64,000 nucleotides of DNA from Acanthopleura granulata. Taxonomy: Eukaryota; Mollusca; Polyplacophora; Chitonida; Chitonidae. The position numbers and the translations under genes were made by a program. Positions 38,615 through 51,484 of this stretch are shown piece after piece; the first letter of the stretch is position 1; each line of letters starts with the position of its first letter. The notes under the pieces are model-generated. The model was not told the DNA's origin. It did no database searches and worked only from the letters and a program-made list of their open reading frames with translations. The stretch spans positions 6,977,245 through 7,041,244 of the forward strand of contig JABBOT010000007.1 in the NCBI GenBank assembly GCA_016165875.1. The letters run 5' to 3'.

Positions 38615-38850
38615 TACACAAAAATGCAGATCTATAAATAAGATTGGAAACAGGTAAAGCGAGAAGCATAAGTTAAAGAAAATTTTAACGCAAATCGAAG
38701 AATAGTATCAATATTTCGACTCGCGCTCATGAAAAGAAGGATCATGCCCATGATCATACTTTTCTGTGACTTGTGAGTTATGAATTTATTCCAGGATTTC
38801 AGGGACCGTTTATATTTCGCGTTGAATAAAATCTCTACGTTGGATATATT

Positions 38851-39072
38851 TCTTTATTTATTTTATTGGAGTTTTACGCCGTGCTGAGGAATATTTCACC
38901 TGGTGCCATGGCACCCAGCATCACCAGGCAGAAATTGGGGGCAGACCTTCACACGTACGACCGGAGAGGAAGCCAGTATGAGCTGGACTTGCACTTACGG
39001 CGAAGAAAATTGGTGTGAGGCTCTTGGAACACTGACCAGAGCTAGCACCACAATACCACGCCACGGAGGCCT
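38851..39072 (-). mobile_element. tRNA-derived SINE, minus-strand arm of an inverted pair
   Basis: The minus strand shows GGCCTCCGTGGCGTGG head, CACACCAATTTTCTTCGCCG, CTTCCTCTCCGGTCGTACGT, GTGAAATATTCCTCAGCACG and a GGCGTAAAACTCCAATAAAA tail. It faces the copy at 38393-38614 tail to tail, 236 bp away. Confidence 0.87.
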
Positions 39073-41259
39073 ATCAAAGCACTCTTTAAGACATAAATTT
39101 CCGTCCCCCGGTATATGTGAACACTACTGACTGCTTCATGTTATTCTTTCTTATTTTCTCTCTTTGTATACTTCGTTAGCTTTTTGGTTGTTTACGCTTA
39201 ACGTTTGGCAGTTGTGTCCCTTACTATTGACCAGGGACGTCCATTATATTTCACGATTGGTGTACGAATGTATATTACGGCTTCTGGAGTCATGTGGGAC
39301 TTGTGCGCGTGTCGGGCATGTGATGTACTGAAGGCTGGCATAGTCGTTTTAACGGGAGACAACTCTCTTGCACCTAAACCGTTCCATCTCACCTGTCAAC
39401 ATCACTGATGGTCACTGATTTATACAAACCGAATGTTGTCCTTTATCTTAGTTACTTATTATTACTTACACCCTTCAGTGTTATATGACAGTTACAAACT
39501 CTGCTCGAGTGTAAAGAAATACCAGAAATGTGGCCTGTAAAAAGCTTTTTTTTTCTAAGGCAGATCGCCTAGATCTCCTCAGATAGTTCTCAATAAAAAA
39601 CCTCGCGCCTGTGACAATGCCGTCGCTGATTTTTCGCTGCTTTTGTTTTAATACTGTATTCTTGCATAAACCAGGACAAAGCCTGGTCAAGGCTCAGTCT
39701 ATTTTATCACAAGACGCAATACAAGATCTCACAAATGCTTCAAGATGAAAGATGGACACGCCATACTCTTCTGTATAAAATACCTATGGATGTAAGGATA
39801 AACAACAGTTTCCCATTTTTGTCAAGCAGTGACCTCTTTTGTACACATACAAACCAAGTAAGTTTCATTGACAGCTATCCGGCATCTTGGTGTTCATCAA
39901 ATAATGACGTAACGTCATGGTGACCTTACAAGTCAGCACTTTTTAGCACAATTGATACAGTAATGAAAAATAACGACAATGACTTATTTCCTGAAATATT
40001 TTATTTTGGAGGATTTGGTAGGTATTCCCGCCAGATGATAAAAGTCACCATTCGTCATCATGTTTATTTATGTTCATATCCGCCCATTTTGACATGCCGT
40101 TGCATAAAGCGAAGTTTTATATTGTGTTCACACTGCCTGGCTTGCAAACTGACAGGAAAGTTTAGGCAATATAGACAAATGTTGTTGACGGGCATGGAAG
40201 TGATATAACAAACGAGATAAATGTGTTCACTTGCTATGTGCAACATATATTCCTCTCGATACGCGCAAGCTGTAGCCGCTTGCCAAGAATTCATAATTCT
40301 AGTATATAATAACAGCCAAAATAACTAGTATTGGATAATTATGAAAACATATTGGACCATACGCTCAAAAAGGGAAACATCTGGCTTAATCTCAAATGTC
40401 TGAATAGTTGAACTTTGAATAAAATAATTTTTCTTCAATAAAACACAAAATGCCTGTATATTAAGACAAATAAAACTTGTTATTTTCAAAACACGATTCC
40501 GAATTCATTGTCCTTTGCACAGATAATGCCAAGCAGCAGTGTCTGTGATACAAGGTGTGCCGGCTTAGCAGATGCAGAGTTACAATCAGTGCCTAAACCA
40601 CATGTGGGTCGGTCATCCTGTGAGTTATGTAAATGTTTCCTGTGACATTCAACTACACAAATAACATTTTGTAATATGACTTTTAACGCCATGATAGCTT
40701 TACAGCAGAGTAGTGCGCGTCCAATAGTAAACATCATTCGTACCAGTTAGGCCTACTGGTTTTCCCATCAAACACACACAGGAACACTTGAATGACATGA
40801 TCACTTTTCCCGAAGCAGAATACAGAACAAACAATAAAAATGCGTCTTTATCAGGACTGTGTATATCCCCGCATAAACTCGTGCTACTTAGCGTGACCCA
40901 ATTCTAGACAGTTCAATCGCCTTCTCCTTTAAAGAACTCCTTTAAAAGAGATTAAGATCACACACGGTAAAAGAGCTTATCGCGAATGAATCTTAGCACA
41001 AAAATAGTGCAGATGCATTTTTGAAAGTCGCGGATAATAGATTTACAATCCAGCTTCAATAAAGTGAACACATCATGAGCTAAGGAAATCTAGTGTGATT
41101 TTCTCGAAGTATTTCTGAGAATGCGACGCCCAGTTGGTTATTACCGCGAGAGTCGTTGGTCGCTAAGCTAACCGAGGCCTTTTACACACGTTATAAAACA
41201 TTATATGTTTACGTGTTTAACCGGTGAAATCAGGCCTCGTGCCATTTTATCTGAGCGAG
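39073..41259. other. non-coding stretch; short GGTAACCGGT-family piece at its edge
   Basis: No gene recognised. A small piece at 41218-41245 (AACCGGTGAAATCAGGCCTC) matches the centre of the repeat family and abuts the reverse-transcriptase relic. Confidence 0.45.
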
Positions 41260-41690
41260 GATTTCTGGATGTTGCATCGTTTGCAGAACTAGTCGAATTT
41301 TTGTTTGACAACATCTCAACATCTACGTGATATTCGACAGCGCAATACATCAACAACATATTGGTGTCCCTATGGTACTAAATGCCACCCTCCCTGCCCC
41401 CGATTAGCAAACTTTTATTTATCCACATATGAACACGAGATGTTGAAAATCAATGAACTCAAAGCTCGCTCCTATATACTCACCAAACGTTATGTAGAAG
41501 ACATTATGGCGTACAAAACCCAATATATATGAAGCGGTGAAGGAAATATATTCCAGTTCACTGGCCTATTGATTCCCCACATGGTACATTTTATATGGAT
41601 TGGTACATTTATAAAACAGAAAAAAAGACAAATCTGTGTCACAAAACGCTGTTAATGAAACTTAAATGTCAAGGCTTTACTTTGTAACTC
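41260..41690 (+). pseudogene. reverse-transcriptase relic of a retroelement, frameshifted
   Basis: Pieces of an RT palm lie in order but in different frames. 41280-41312 gives FAELVEFLFDN. From 41370 a P-x-G-T-x-C box continues into LANFYLSTYE, then RYVED at the place of the catalytic RYxDD. 41519-41566 gives NIYEAVKEIYSSSL, and from 41589 FYMDWYIYKTEKKT. This order (FLFDNI, PMGTNCAP, YxYE, RYIDD, YLDxYIYK) is one I know from RT-like proteins of metazoan retroelements. The first Asp of the YxDD motif is Glu, and at least three frame changes and a stop break it, so it is dead. Element family not assigned. Confidence 0.62.
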
Positions 41691-43630
41691 CCCATTTCAC
41701 AGTTACATCAATTGTACTATAAATATGAGTCATTGATTGCGACTTATAATCTTAGCTTGGTGGGGTATGATCTGTGGCGATGTGTTTTGTATTGTATGTC
41801 TGTAATTCCGGTTAACTCGGGAGTCTGGGGATGTACAAACATGTTTATATGAACAGTTACAATAAAAGCATAAATGAGATACTTTTATACCTTCTCTTGC
41901 TTTAAAGCAAGACACTGTGTACACCACAAATGTGGACCTTTCAGTGTTAAAATTGAGAACCACCGACTACATTTGACGCATCAGTTATCCATTTTATTCC
42001 GGCTTCCAAAGGCAAGTCAAAAATCCACGTAAACATAAAATCCACAATACTTGGGAATTCTCAAATCGAAGGCTGACAGTCCGGTAAGTGACAAACAGCA
42101 AAGGGCGCGGTACACCGAATATGGTATAAATCCAAGAACCCGGCAAGGTGGAACTTTCTTGGGCGGACCAGATGACAATGGCGTCCGTGTTTCCGATACT
42201 GATTTTGTATGGACTTTTTTGTGGGAACTGCTAACGTTTAGTATTCACCTATTACAAGAGAACAATGATAAATCCGGTGTGTACCCAAGTAACGATACAG
42301 GTGTGGGAAATTGTAGTTTATTATTGTACAGTGTGTTATCTATGGATAAGGGTAGCGCAGACCCACGGTTCTCTGTTGTTCCTGTGTTCTTCAGGCAATA
42401 CCTTGCACATAGTCTTCATGCGCGCAACTTGAATATATTATTACATTGTGTGAGGTTGTGAAACAGCCAGAGCATAGCTCTGTCACGTTACGACTGGTGT
42501 TTCATTTCATATCGATTTATGAATTATTGTTTAACGTATTAGTTACGAAGGAGTCATTTATATTTTACGACGGTGGTCATTTATGAGGGATGCCCAAGTG
42601 TTAAAGGAAAAAATCAATGATATTTGGCAACTTACTTACAAATTCCCCAACGTGTGAAGTGCGAACAGCACCATACTGGACAATGGAAAGGTCTTCAATG
42701 AACGTGATTCTGGGCAAACGGTTAGAAGAGCACTGCCAATTTTTCATTCCAATTCGTTCATTCACCAGGATATCCATGATATACGTTTATTAGTATATAT
42801 GTGTACTGTAAATAATTTCTTTCCTACCGGTACAGCTTTTATTTATAGTTGTTCATTCTTTAGTGCACTTGTACCTATAAATATATTATGTCTATATTCT
42901 TACCCACTGCAATGTTTTATGCATATTATCGGAAAATTAAGCTAATTCTACTGCGATTCATGTATAAATTCAGTCTAAAAACAGGTTAAAGGGCTTCTTA
43001 TGTTAAAAGAGAAACTAGAGCTGCCTGCAGTTAACGGCTTTCAAACATTCTTCGTGAAACGTTTTCATCTCCGGCTTCAGTAGAGTTCAGTTTCAGTTCA
43101 TAGCGATATTTGCAACAGTGGCGAATCAACACAATAGTGCTGTGGTTTGAAGACACACAGCCGTATAGCATGAAACTGTTGTTTGCCTGATGGCATTTGG
43201 CTAGTTGTCCAAATTCTGTTTCTCCTATCCAATGATATAAGTAAATAAGAAAGGTTACAACAGCAACACCGACACTAACCATTACGTGTATTAGCAATTG
43301 TCCCAGAGAATTGAGTTGGTTCTCGATTACCTTAGAAAGCTGCTTTGTGCATTAAACGCGACATTTACTTGTATATAGCATACGTGTATGTTGAAATAGG
43401 CATTCTGCTGACTTTGGACAGCCATATATTGTGGACTACTTATCAGAACTGAAGAAGTTTGAGCTGAAAGAGATATCAGATATAGTGCCTAAGTCTCTGC
43501 CACTTTTTAGTTTCATCGAGGTGGTGACATCAGGTTACGTGCCCTTCAAAAATATCACCCCACAAATGGACGATTTCGAGTTTTGACTCAAACCACATTC
43601 GTCTTTAGCTTGCCAGATTATATGGAGGAT
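41691..43630. other. non-coding stretch, nothing recognised
   Basis: A 136-codon frame at 42051-42461 has no recognised domain. A short minus-strand ACGACGGTGGTCATTTATG piece near 42566 faintly resembles the SINE body but is too short to call. Confidence 0.45.
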
Positions 43631-44130
43631 ATTGCAAAGATAAAGCTGAATACCATAAATATTGTGGGAGTGAGAGGTGGGAATGATAACCCAAAGACGC
43701 GTAGCGTCGAGTGGGTTATTTCCACCTCTCACGGGAATAATGTTTATGATATTCACCCTTCAATGTGCAATATACTATTTATTATTTATACCCTAACAGA
43801 ATCATGATTTTGTGTACTTTAAAGAGTTTTCAGCATTTTCATTCCAGCCGTGGGTTGTCAGAGACATGCCCAGAGCGTGACGTCGTGTATGTGACGTGTT
43901 ATATGACGTCATATCTTGTGTGACATGAGAATGTAGCAGTTGACTAAACTTTCATTATGACGTCATTTGGCTGAGATCAGATTGGAACTTTATAAAATAA
44001 AATATTTCTTTTTTGACGTCATGACTTATGGGTGTGAAATATCAAAATGAGATATTTCACTGCGGTGAAAATAACACTTTTATCAGTGAAGGAAATACTG
44101 GGATTTCACTGATTTATATATAATAAATCT
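43631..44130 (-). mobile_element. 500-bp fold-back element, copy B
   Basis: Inverted counterpart of 11381-11878. Here the terminal hairpin is nearly complete: about 68-bp arms span 43631-43770 with GACGC-GTA-GCGTC at the tip. Outer parts pair ATTGCAAAG...CCATAAATATTGT with AATAATGTTTATGAT...TGTGCAAT. The other half holds TTTCACTGCGGTGAAA, a second small palindrome, and three perfect TGACGTCA sites (near 43903, 43958, 44015) plus a TGACGTCG. No coding sequence. It may be a non-autonomous DNA transposon; target-site duplications were not resolved. Confidence 0.8.
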
Positions 44131-47100
44131 GAATACATACTTTTTATGTCCAAATTAAAATAAGAGATCACGTGAATTGATTGGCTTATGGCGAGCTTTC
44201 AGAGTTCCACAGTTAATTTTATAACCCTATTAGGTGCAGACATGTATGTTCAGTTTCAAGGCAACCGGACATAAGCGAGAAGTTTTTAAACGATGTCGGG
44301 ATATTTCCAGTTTGGCGGTCGTGTAAGCGAATAAGAGTTATGATTTATAGTTGTCTAGAAAAATGACAAAAGCAAGGTACTTTAGATGAAAAATATTCCT
44401 AACCAGAACAATAGACTTCCAGCCATCAACTTGGACAACAAACTTAGCAGGAACAGTGGGCTTCCAGCTTTTAGCTTAAAAGAAAAGACAACACTACACC
44501 AAATGCATAGATGTATGATGAAGAATCCTATTCATAGTTATGAAAACGTTACTTTTTATTTTTGTGATGTATTATAACCGAACCGGCCGCCACGCTCTCA
44601 ATTTTAACGAATCAAGGGCAAGATATTTCTACCACCAGAGAACACATATGTTTCCGCTGTGACGTCACCCGTACCTTGTTCATTATTGCCTTGTAGAAGT
44701 AGTGTTAAATGAGCAGTTGTCCTTGTGATTATGAGACAATTCTGATATACTTTAAAGCCATTTTCAACGAGAAACGGGCTATTCTCCAATGTCAACCAGG
44801 AGACCACTGGTCGTGACCTCCGATTGTAATGATAGAAAGGCCGCACACATACGGCGAGTGTCTCGACTCTAATACTGAAGAGCGTAGGGTACGGATGAAC
44901 CGACATGTTTCCGGTTTCTATACAATGTCTTATCCTATGGCCTCCTGAAAACCCCAGATTAAAAGGTGATTTATAGAGTTACCAAGCACGTCATAAAAAT
45001 GCCTATGCCCTTTTAGGTCTGTATGGACCCAAAAAGTTGGGTTATTTTTATTGTTGTCTTTTTTTTTAAGCCTAACTAGGTGGAAGGAAGGAAGCTCTAT
45101 CTGGTACAGAGCTAAGCCATATAATTCAAAGTGTCTTACGGTGAATGACACCATTTAACATTCCGTAAAATGTACCTGATGTGACGTGAAAAGATTCATT
45201 ATGAGACATTCAACATGTTAGATGCGGCGTCCGGTAAGGCAGTTATGCTGAGATGACGTCAAGAGCGCATGAAAGCACTGCGTCATTTGTGACTTATATA
45301 TTATACGTCAGCGATGATTTACTGCGTGATGTCAAGCAAAATGTCAACGACAGAGAAACTTTTGTTTCCCCGCTATTATCCTAAACTTACAATACCAATT
45401 TTGAAACACTTTAATTTCTTTTACAATTTAGGAAAGCAGTTCACACCGTTTCACACCTGATCACTTAATAAACCTTATCACCTGCTTATTAGATGCAAAT
45501 ATTTTAAACTGGAGAGTATAGCTCTTAATAGTAGGCGAAGATCAGGCCGTAAATCGCTAAAACAATTCCAAATCTCAAATTGCTGAAGACCAACTTTATT
45601 AATAAAATTAGCATCACAATCTCTTCACAATACATAATTTTAACGAATGATAGTTATCTAGAAGTAGAAGTATCATGCCGTCATTGTACACAGACCTGGA
45701 GTAGTAGGGGATACTTGCCCTCCATCAATCTGGATAGCAAAACTCACTCAATTAATTGTCGAGAAAATCTTCTTAACTGAAAAGCATGATCTAAATTTAA
45801 TGCCTTGAAAGCTATTTGTTGTACACTTTATTCGTCTTTAGCACAGCTGTTGCATTTTTGCAAGTAGACAAGAAGCATGGTATAAGTTATACTTGGGAAT
45901 GCTATTTTAAAAATTATGAGTAATGATCCACAGCCAAATCCTTCTAAAATATAAGCTCTGAACATGGTATGCATGAAGGACGTGTAGTTTACGATGAAAG
46001 ATAGATAAAGATAAATATGTCTAAAAATGAAATACAGAGAACCTAGAGCACATATATAACCAGTATCGTAACATATGTTTAAAAGCAATTTTCTCAAAGA
46101 GCAATTTATATAGACGAAATGAATTGCCAAAAAATACTATCTCATTACAAGGCCTGTATTAGTTCTTAGGATATCCTGATACATAGATTATAAACAAATG
46201 ATAATGTACTAAATTATTTTTAGTGTGCACACCTTTATATATGTATGCTGGAATTCACTTTGAAAGTTTCAATAAAATTAATAGAATATTTGTATAATAA
46301 AAAACACTACAACGTAGAGAGTAAAACGAAAACAGTGACAATCGAGACAATTTGCCTCTATCTGTCTATACAAGTGCTTTCAAAGTAATAATATACACTC
46401 TACCTAGAACCATGATAGATTTGCAGTGATATTTATTGGAATTTATTTGAAATACTCAAAACGCTGTTTTGTCATCACATTATTAACAAGAACTTACATA
46501 AAAAACATTGCCACACAAACCGTGCGGGATCGACTTAATCTGACACAGACATTGAGTAACAGGTAATTTCGAAAGGTGATGCTTTCAGAAAAAGTGGTAA
46601 GGCTCCTGCGTTTCATACTGCACCACATTTTGAGAAGTTTCGTACCATTTCCGATGAGCGTAAAGTTTCTTGTTGGCATAAATTTTGGACCTTCGACCAG
46701 AAGACATAACGGAGGGATGACGTCAGTTAAGCAACCCAATGAATATCCAGACGCCACTTCCACATCAGCACCACACAGCAGCCCACACCCCACCCCAACA
46801 TTCCTACTCCCAACCTATTTATCTACCCATTGCCTTCGGATAACAATAAATCCAGCATTACTATTAGGGTCAGTACCGTTGGTTTAGTTTTGAGTTCCCA
46901 TAGGTGAGAGCTTTTTTTGCCAACCATAAACTTATGTAGCGTTCAGCCAGTATTCATACGCTTTCCACCAAACTGCCAGTAACTGTTCGATTATCCAGCA
47001 ATTCTTACAATCAGAGAAAGAGAATGTACTAAAGACAGTGCTCTTAAACGAAGAACACATTCCTTGTGAAAATTAGTGCACCCTTAATTCACTCTCATCA

Positions 47101-47808
47101 CGTCGCCATACACGGTTATGGCCTTGCAAATCTGGGTCACAAAAGATCTATTTTCCTTTAACCCATTAACCTGAACTTGCCCATGAGTCAGTATAGTTAG
47201 ATAATCTTTGTTTTGCTATGTTTTAGAGCGAATGAAGATGGTTAGGGAGTCGGTCAGATCTCGTAAGCTGTAATGGATCGCTGAGAACGGCTGCGCAAGC
47301 CCCGTCATCGGGCATGCAGACCTCTCACGGGCTGACTGCGCAGCAGTGGATCTCCGGTTGCGCGAATCGGCCATGTTTGACCGCGACTGTCGATTACACG
47401 ACCTCACCCCGTAGTGACCCACATATACTGGTTGCTGTAATGAACAAACAAGTCGTGGGTTACATTTACAGTAACACGCCGGCCTTTCCATATGCTGTGC
47501 GCTGTTGCCAGGGGCGACGGTGCATTGAAGCATTAGATCAATGCGGTTATACGAACAAAGGGGCCGGTTGGCTGGAGTCACGAGAGCATATCTTTGCAGT
47601 CTCACTTGTTACGTCGACGTTGCTATGACAGCGCGAGCTCTGAGGTCATCCCAGGTTAGCCCTACAAGGACTGACCTGCAATCGCACAGCCCCGTAATCG
47701 AGGCCTCTCCACACTGCTAGGTCAGCCGAGAGCGTCACTGCCTCTTACTGGCCCACTAAGCTGTCATAACATGCAGGAGGCTTTCTGGCGTTGCTTTAAT
47801 GGACGAAC
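44131..47808. other. non-coding stretch, nothing recognised
   Basis: No gene, SINE or other family copy recognised over about 3.7 kb, the longest featureless stretch in the second half. ORFs are short and unremarkable. Confidence 0.45.
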
Positions 47809-47893
47809 AAAAAAGAAACAAACAAACAAAAAAAAAAAACAACAAAAAAACAAAACAAACAAAAAAAAAAGACAAGCGAAAACAAAAACTCAT
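47809..47893 (+). repeat. A-rich (A/C) low-complexity tract
   Basis: About 85 bp of A runs with single C or G interruptions (AAC, AAAC units), like 2347-2399. It could be a degraded poly(A) tail, but no retroposon body is recognisable before it. Confidence 0.85.
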
Positions 47894-48372
47894 GCCATCG
47901 CGAATATCGACCCTTGCCCGGAGTTATTAATATAACAACTGCATAATTCATAGTAGTACTGTCTTCTCTCTGCAGGAGAGTTATACAGGGTTTTCGAATT
48001 GCTCACGCCGTGCTTGCAAAGCATAACTTGCCTTACTTAACCCGTAATCAGGTCATGCGCAGATAATGCCTGTGCAGAGATCATCGAGTTCAGCTTGTAA
48101 ACAGGCAACAGTTGCGTAATCGGGATTACCCGTGTCAAACTGACTTGTTTGTCGTAGTTTTTTTTTTTAAACTGCGACTGTCATCTGGTGGTAAAACAAC
48201 GTAAGTTGGCATTCTAAACACAACGCTGGAGAGCCGTCCCTCTGCTGGGGCCTGAATTATATAATAAAACTGCTTGACAGGGTCGGCGCAAGCGCAGTGC
48301 CAACCCGGGTCAATTTATTTATCTCAGGGAGAACGTCTTTCGAGGACATGGTATTACCATGACGATGGCTAT

Positions 48373-49218
48373 TATATAGCAAGCAGGTGTTTTCAGCCGT
48401 CAAACTACCTCACTTCCATCTTGTCGCTGTACACCTAAGGTAAGTAATTATCCACAGAATTCTCTAGCGATCGTGAAAACGGCGAAATAACGTGTAAGCG
48501 AGTCACTTTCGGAATATAGGTCAGGCTCGATCGTTGTGATACACGTGACCTTAAAAGCCTGCTACTGACATAATTATATTATATAATTTCTTATTTTCAG
48601 CTGATTATGACACGTGGGTGAAGGGGAGGTTCATATTTCTAACCTTCATTTCTACCTCGAATGGAAAAGACGGGTTTTCGAAGCATAACTCCAAGTCCCC
48701 TAGATAAAAAGCTTCATGGGTCCTACATACCAGAAAGGTGAGTGCGCATAAGCATTGTGCTGTCTTTGTGGGGCGAGTGTTAACGCCGTGCTCTGTTCTG
48801 ACAGTTTGTATAGGGTTTCTGTTGAGTGAGTTACGTATGGTCTGTCTTAATAACCAGAACAGTAAATGGGCGTAATAAACGAACGTATTATGGTGTCGCG
48901 GCATATGCGTGGGAGAGCTAGTTCAGCGGGTCGTTACCGCTCTACACTGCGCTGAATGGAGGCTACGCCGTTTCCCCTTAACTCGTGCTGGTTAGCGCAG
49001 GGCCTGTCCACTTCTGTACTGAGAGCTCTTCTCTAAGATCTAGGTCACACGTATCTGCTGGGCCTAACAGGGAATGTGTGTTAGCTATTTATGTTTTATC
49101 TTTCTCTACATGCCCCTCATGTAAACGAAGTCATGTATTACGCATATCGCATAGCACGGGACGAGTATGTAGCACGGCCACATTATTAGCATTGGCTACA
49201 TACTGACTGTTAAATAAA
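48373..49218 (+). other. candidate short three-exon transcription unit (speculative)
   Basis: TATATAG at 48373 is followed by a donor AAG/GTAAGT (exon 1 end 48439), acceptor TTCTTATTTTCAG (exon 2 48601-48737), donor AAG/GTGAGT, acceptor GGTTAGCGCAG (exon 3 from 49001) and AATAAA a few bases after a stop at 49204-49206. Splicing joins ATG at 48716 to the exon 3 open frame, giving 75 residues with several Cys and no recognised domain. Two short upstream ATGs precede this start in exon 2. Each signal is common, so the chain could be chance or a non-coding RNA. Confidence 0.25.
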
Positions 49219-51340
49219 ACCACTGTTTTACTGACTGAAGGATTCCGTTTATTGGGATTATGTAGGTGTTGGTTGTTAACTCTTTCTCTCTGTTACTACA
49301 CCCGTATGCAAATTAAGATAAGCTGTTCCCATCGAGTCCAAACAAGTAATGTTCCTTCTGCAGCATCTCGCTGTTCACTCGCGGCCATTACGGTTAACCC
49401 GTGCATTTCAGAGTTGAACAGATAACCCCTTATGACTGCATGGACCGAAATGAAATTCACCTTGAACTTGTGAAGGTAGCGACGTAGTTAACAAGGAGGG
49501 CCCAACAGAATCACCATAGGTCACAGAATCATCCGTATCCGCGCAAAACGTGAATTGTTTCATCGGCAATTTCCTTGCTTTCCTTCTTAGTAGAAAAAAT
49601 ATTGTACGGCAGAATAAACACGTACCATGGGGTGTGTCGTGTTATTAATATGTAACTGGCCCCTCCTTGTTAACAAGATTACTCTTAATCCTATACAGGG
49701 CAAAATATTTTACCCAGTTGAATGCGTGAGCAGATGCATGTATCGTGTAGCTTTTCACAACTTGGCCCTCTCATCATTTTGTTATATGTTTGGTAACGAT
49801 GTTAAAACGCATTAAACTGCTGTTTTTCTCTTTTTTGCTTGCACTGTTCAAGGTAGTACCTCTGCTGTTAACGTGATGCTAAGGTGTACCTGTGGTAAAA
49901 CTGACGCCAGTCTGTTGATATTCAAGAAGCTCTACGCATTACACACATACACTATTGTATAAGGTCTTACAAAATTGATGTGGGAGTTTGATATGAATAT
50001 ACCTGTGGATATATAACCCGGGGAGGAAATACAATCTGTTTAAATTCAGAGGTGAATCGACTAAATCCAGGTCTTGGTTATAAGTCAAGCGTGTCATCTA
50101 TAGTAGTGCAGGGTTTGTTTAAGTCTTGTTTTCGCCGGAGGGCGTGTGAACAGATTCACATGTTACAAGCCAGTTTTAATTCAGAAGTTTACCCTGTGTC
50201 GTGCATGATTCAGTGTAAAATTGTGCCTAAGTACCGGTACTGTATTTTTTAGTTTTCATGTTTGGACATTTTAAAATGAGTTGTGCGCCGGCTTTATCCA
50301 GGCATAATGGAACTCATATGGCTTTGGATATTCGGAAACAGCCACAAGGGAATAGTATTTGTGAATGTGATAACGTGCTGGAATACATACTGAGGCTGCC
50401 TTCAGCTCACCCCCCACACCCACTCCCTCCCCCTCTACAACAGGCATATTCCATTTTGTTATCAGATAAAACTAACACAAGGTGCACGTTTTACAAAAGT
50501 CAAATTTTGTCGTTATACAAAGAGGTGATTCATAAGAGATAATTACTACAATTCAGTGCAACCAGACCAGAAAGTTATGATTGATATGCTCTTAATGAAC
50601 TACCAGCTCCTCCGGAGCACTTGTGACGTTCCATTACCATTTAATAGTTCCAATTCCTCCACTGAGATTATCGTGTTATTATTGTTATTGTAGTCTGACG
50701 TCATGTCAGCGGGATGCCAACCAGCCAACAGCTTTGCATAAGTGTTTATATGTGTGGATGTGAATTGGTGTTTCTCACTGTGGGGGTAGTGAGACATGCA
50801 ATACTTTGCAACTAATGATTCTGAATGTTGCCATTTCCTGGTAACGGGTGGTGTAGATGAATATCAAATTTGACGTGTTAGGGTTCATATGGGTCATTGA
50901 TCGCCCTGAGAAGCCTGTTTAAGGCATTAAAAGGCCTTGACAATGAGGGTTTTATTGACGTTGGATTTGGAAGACCCTTGGAATTGAGGACCGTTTTGGC
51001 AAAGGTACTGTGGGATGATTCATAGCAGATTAGAGGACCAACTTGAGCTACTGCATGCTGTATTCTGGTATACCCTTTGTAAAAAACATTGTTATTCGAC
51101 ATGGTTAAATTGCTTGATGTAAGATGTGTGTGCTAGTGAACGATCCACTTATGAGGTCATTTTACATCGCTTTAGGGTTGTACAGCTGAAAATTATTTAT
51201 TTCGCTCAGCGCTGAAAATGTGAATATTTTACCTCCAAAAATGGCTGGATTGAATTTATTTGAGTCACCTGGACTTCATGCTGAAGGTGTTCTACAACCG
51301 CGCTGCGGTATACAAGGCAGCGGCACAGAGAATAAGGTCA
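49219..51340. other. non-coding stretch, nothing recognised
   Basis: No gene, SINE or other family copy recognised. Confidence 0.5.
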
Positions 51341-51484
51341 GCGAAGCGAAGTCAGTGTGATAGTCGACAAATGGTCACGTGTAACCAGTAAAATCCAGCC
51401 TCCTGTCAGTTTACCTCAGTTTGGGTTTTGCTTTAACTTTCTATGGACAGGCTTATACAGTGGCAACTTACACCATCCCACTAG
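51341..51484 (+). repeat. GGTAACCGGT-family interspersed repeat, copy 5 (best copy)
   Basis: GTCAGTGTGATAGTCGACAA, ATGGTCACGTGTAACCAGTA, AAATCCAGCCTCCTGTCAGT, TTACCTCAGTTTGGGTTTTG, then CTATGGACAGGCTTATACAG and TGGCAACTTACACCATCCCA. With 52812-52943 it defines a unit of about 140 bp. There is no poly(A) or tRNA-like head, so a MITE is more likely than a SINE. Confidence 0.7.

Noticed and set aside
42051..42461. 136-codon open frame
   Set aside because: No ATG at its start, no domain, no repeat or splice support.
42541..42590. Additional SINE fragment on the minus strand
   Set aside because: Only about 20 bases resemble the SINE body, too little to separate from chance.
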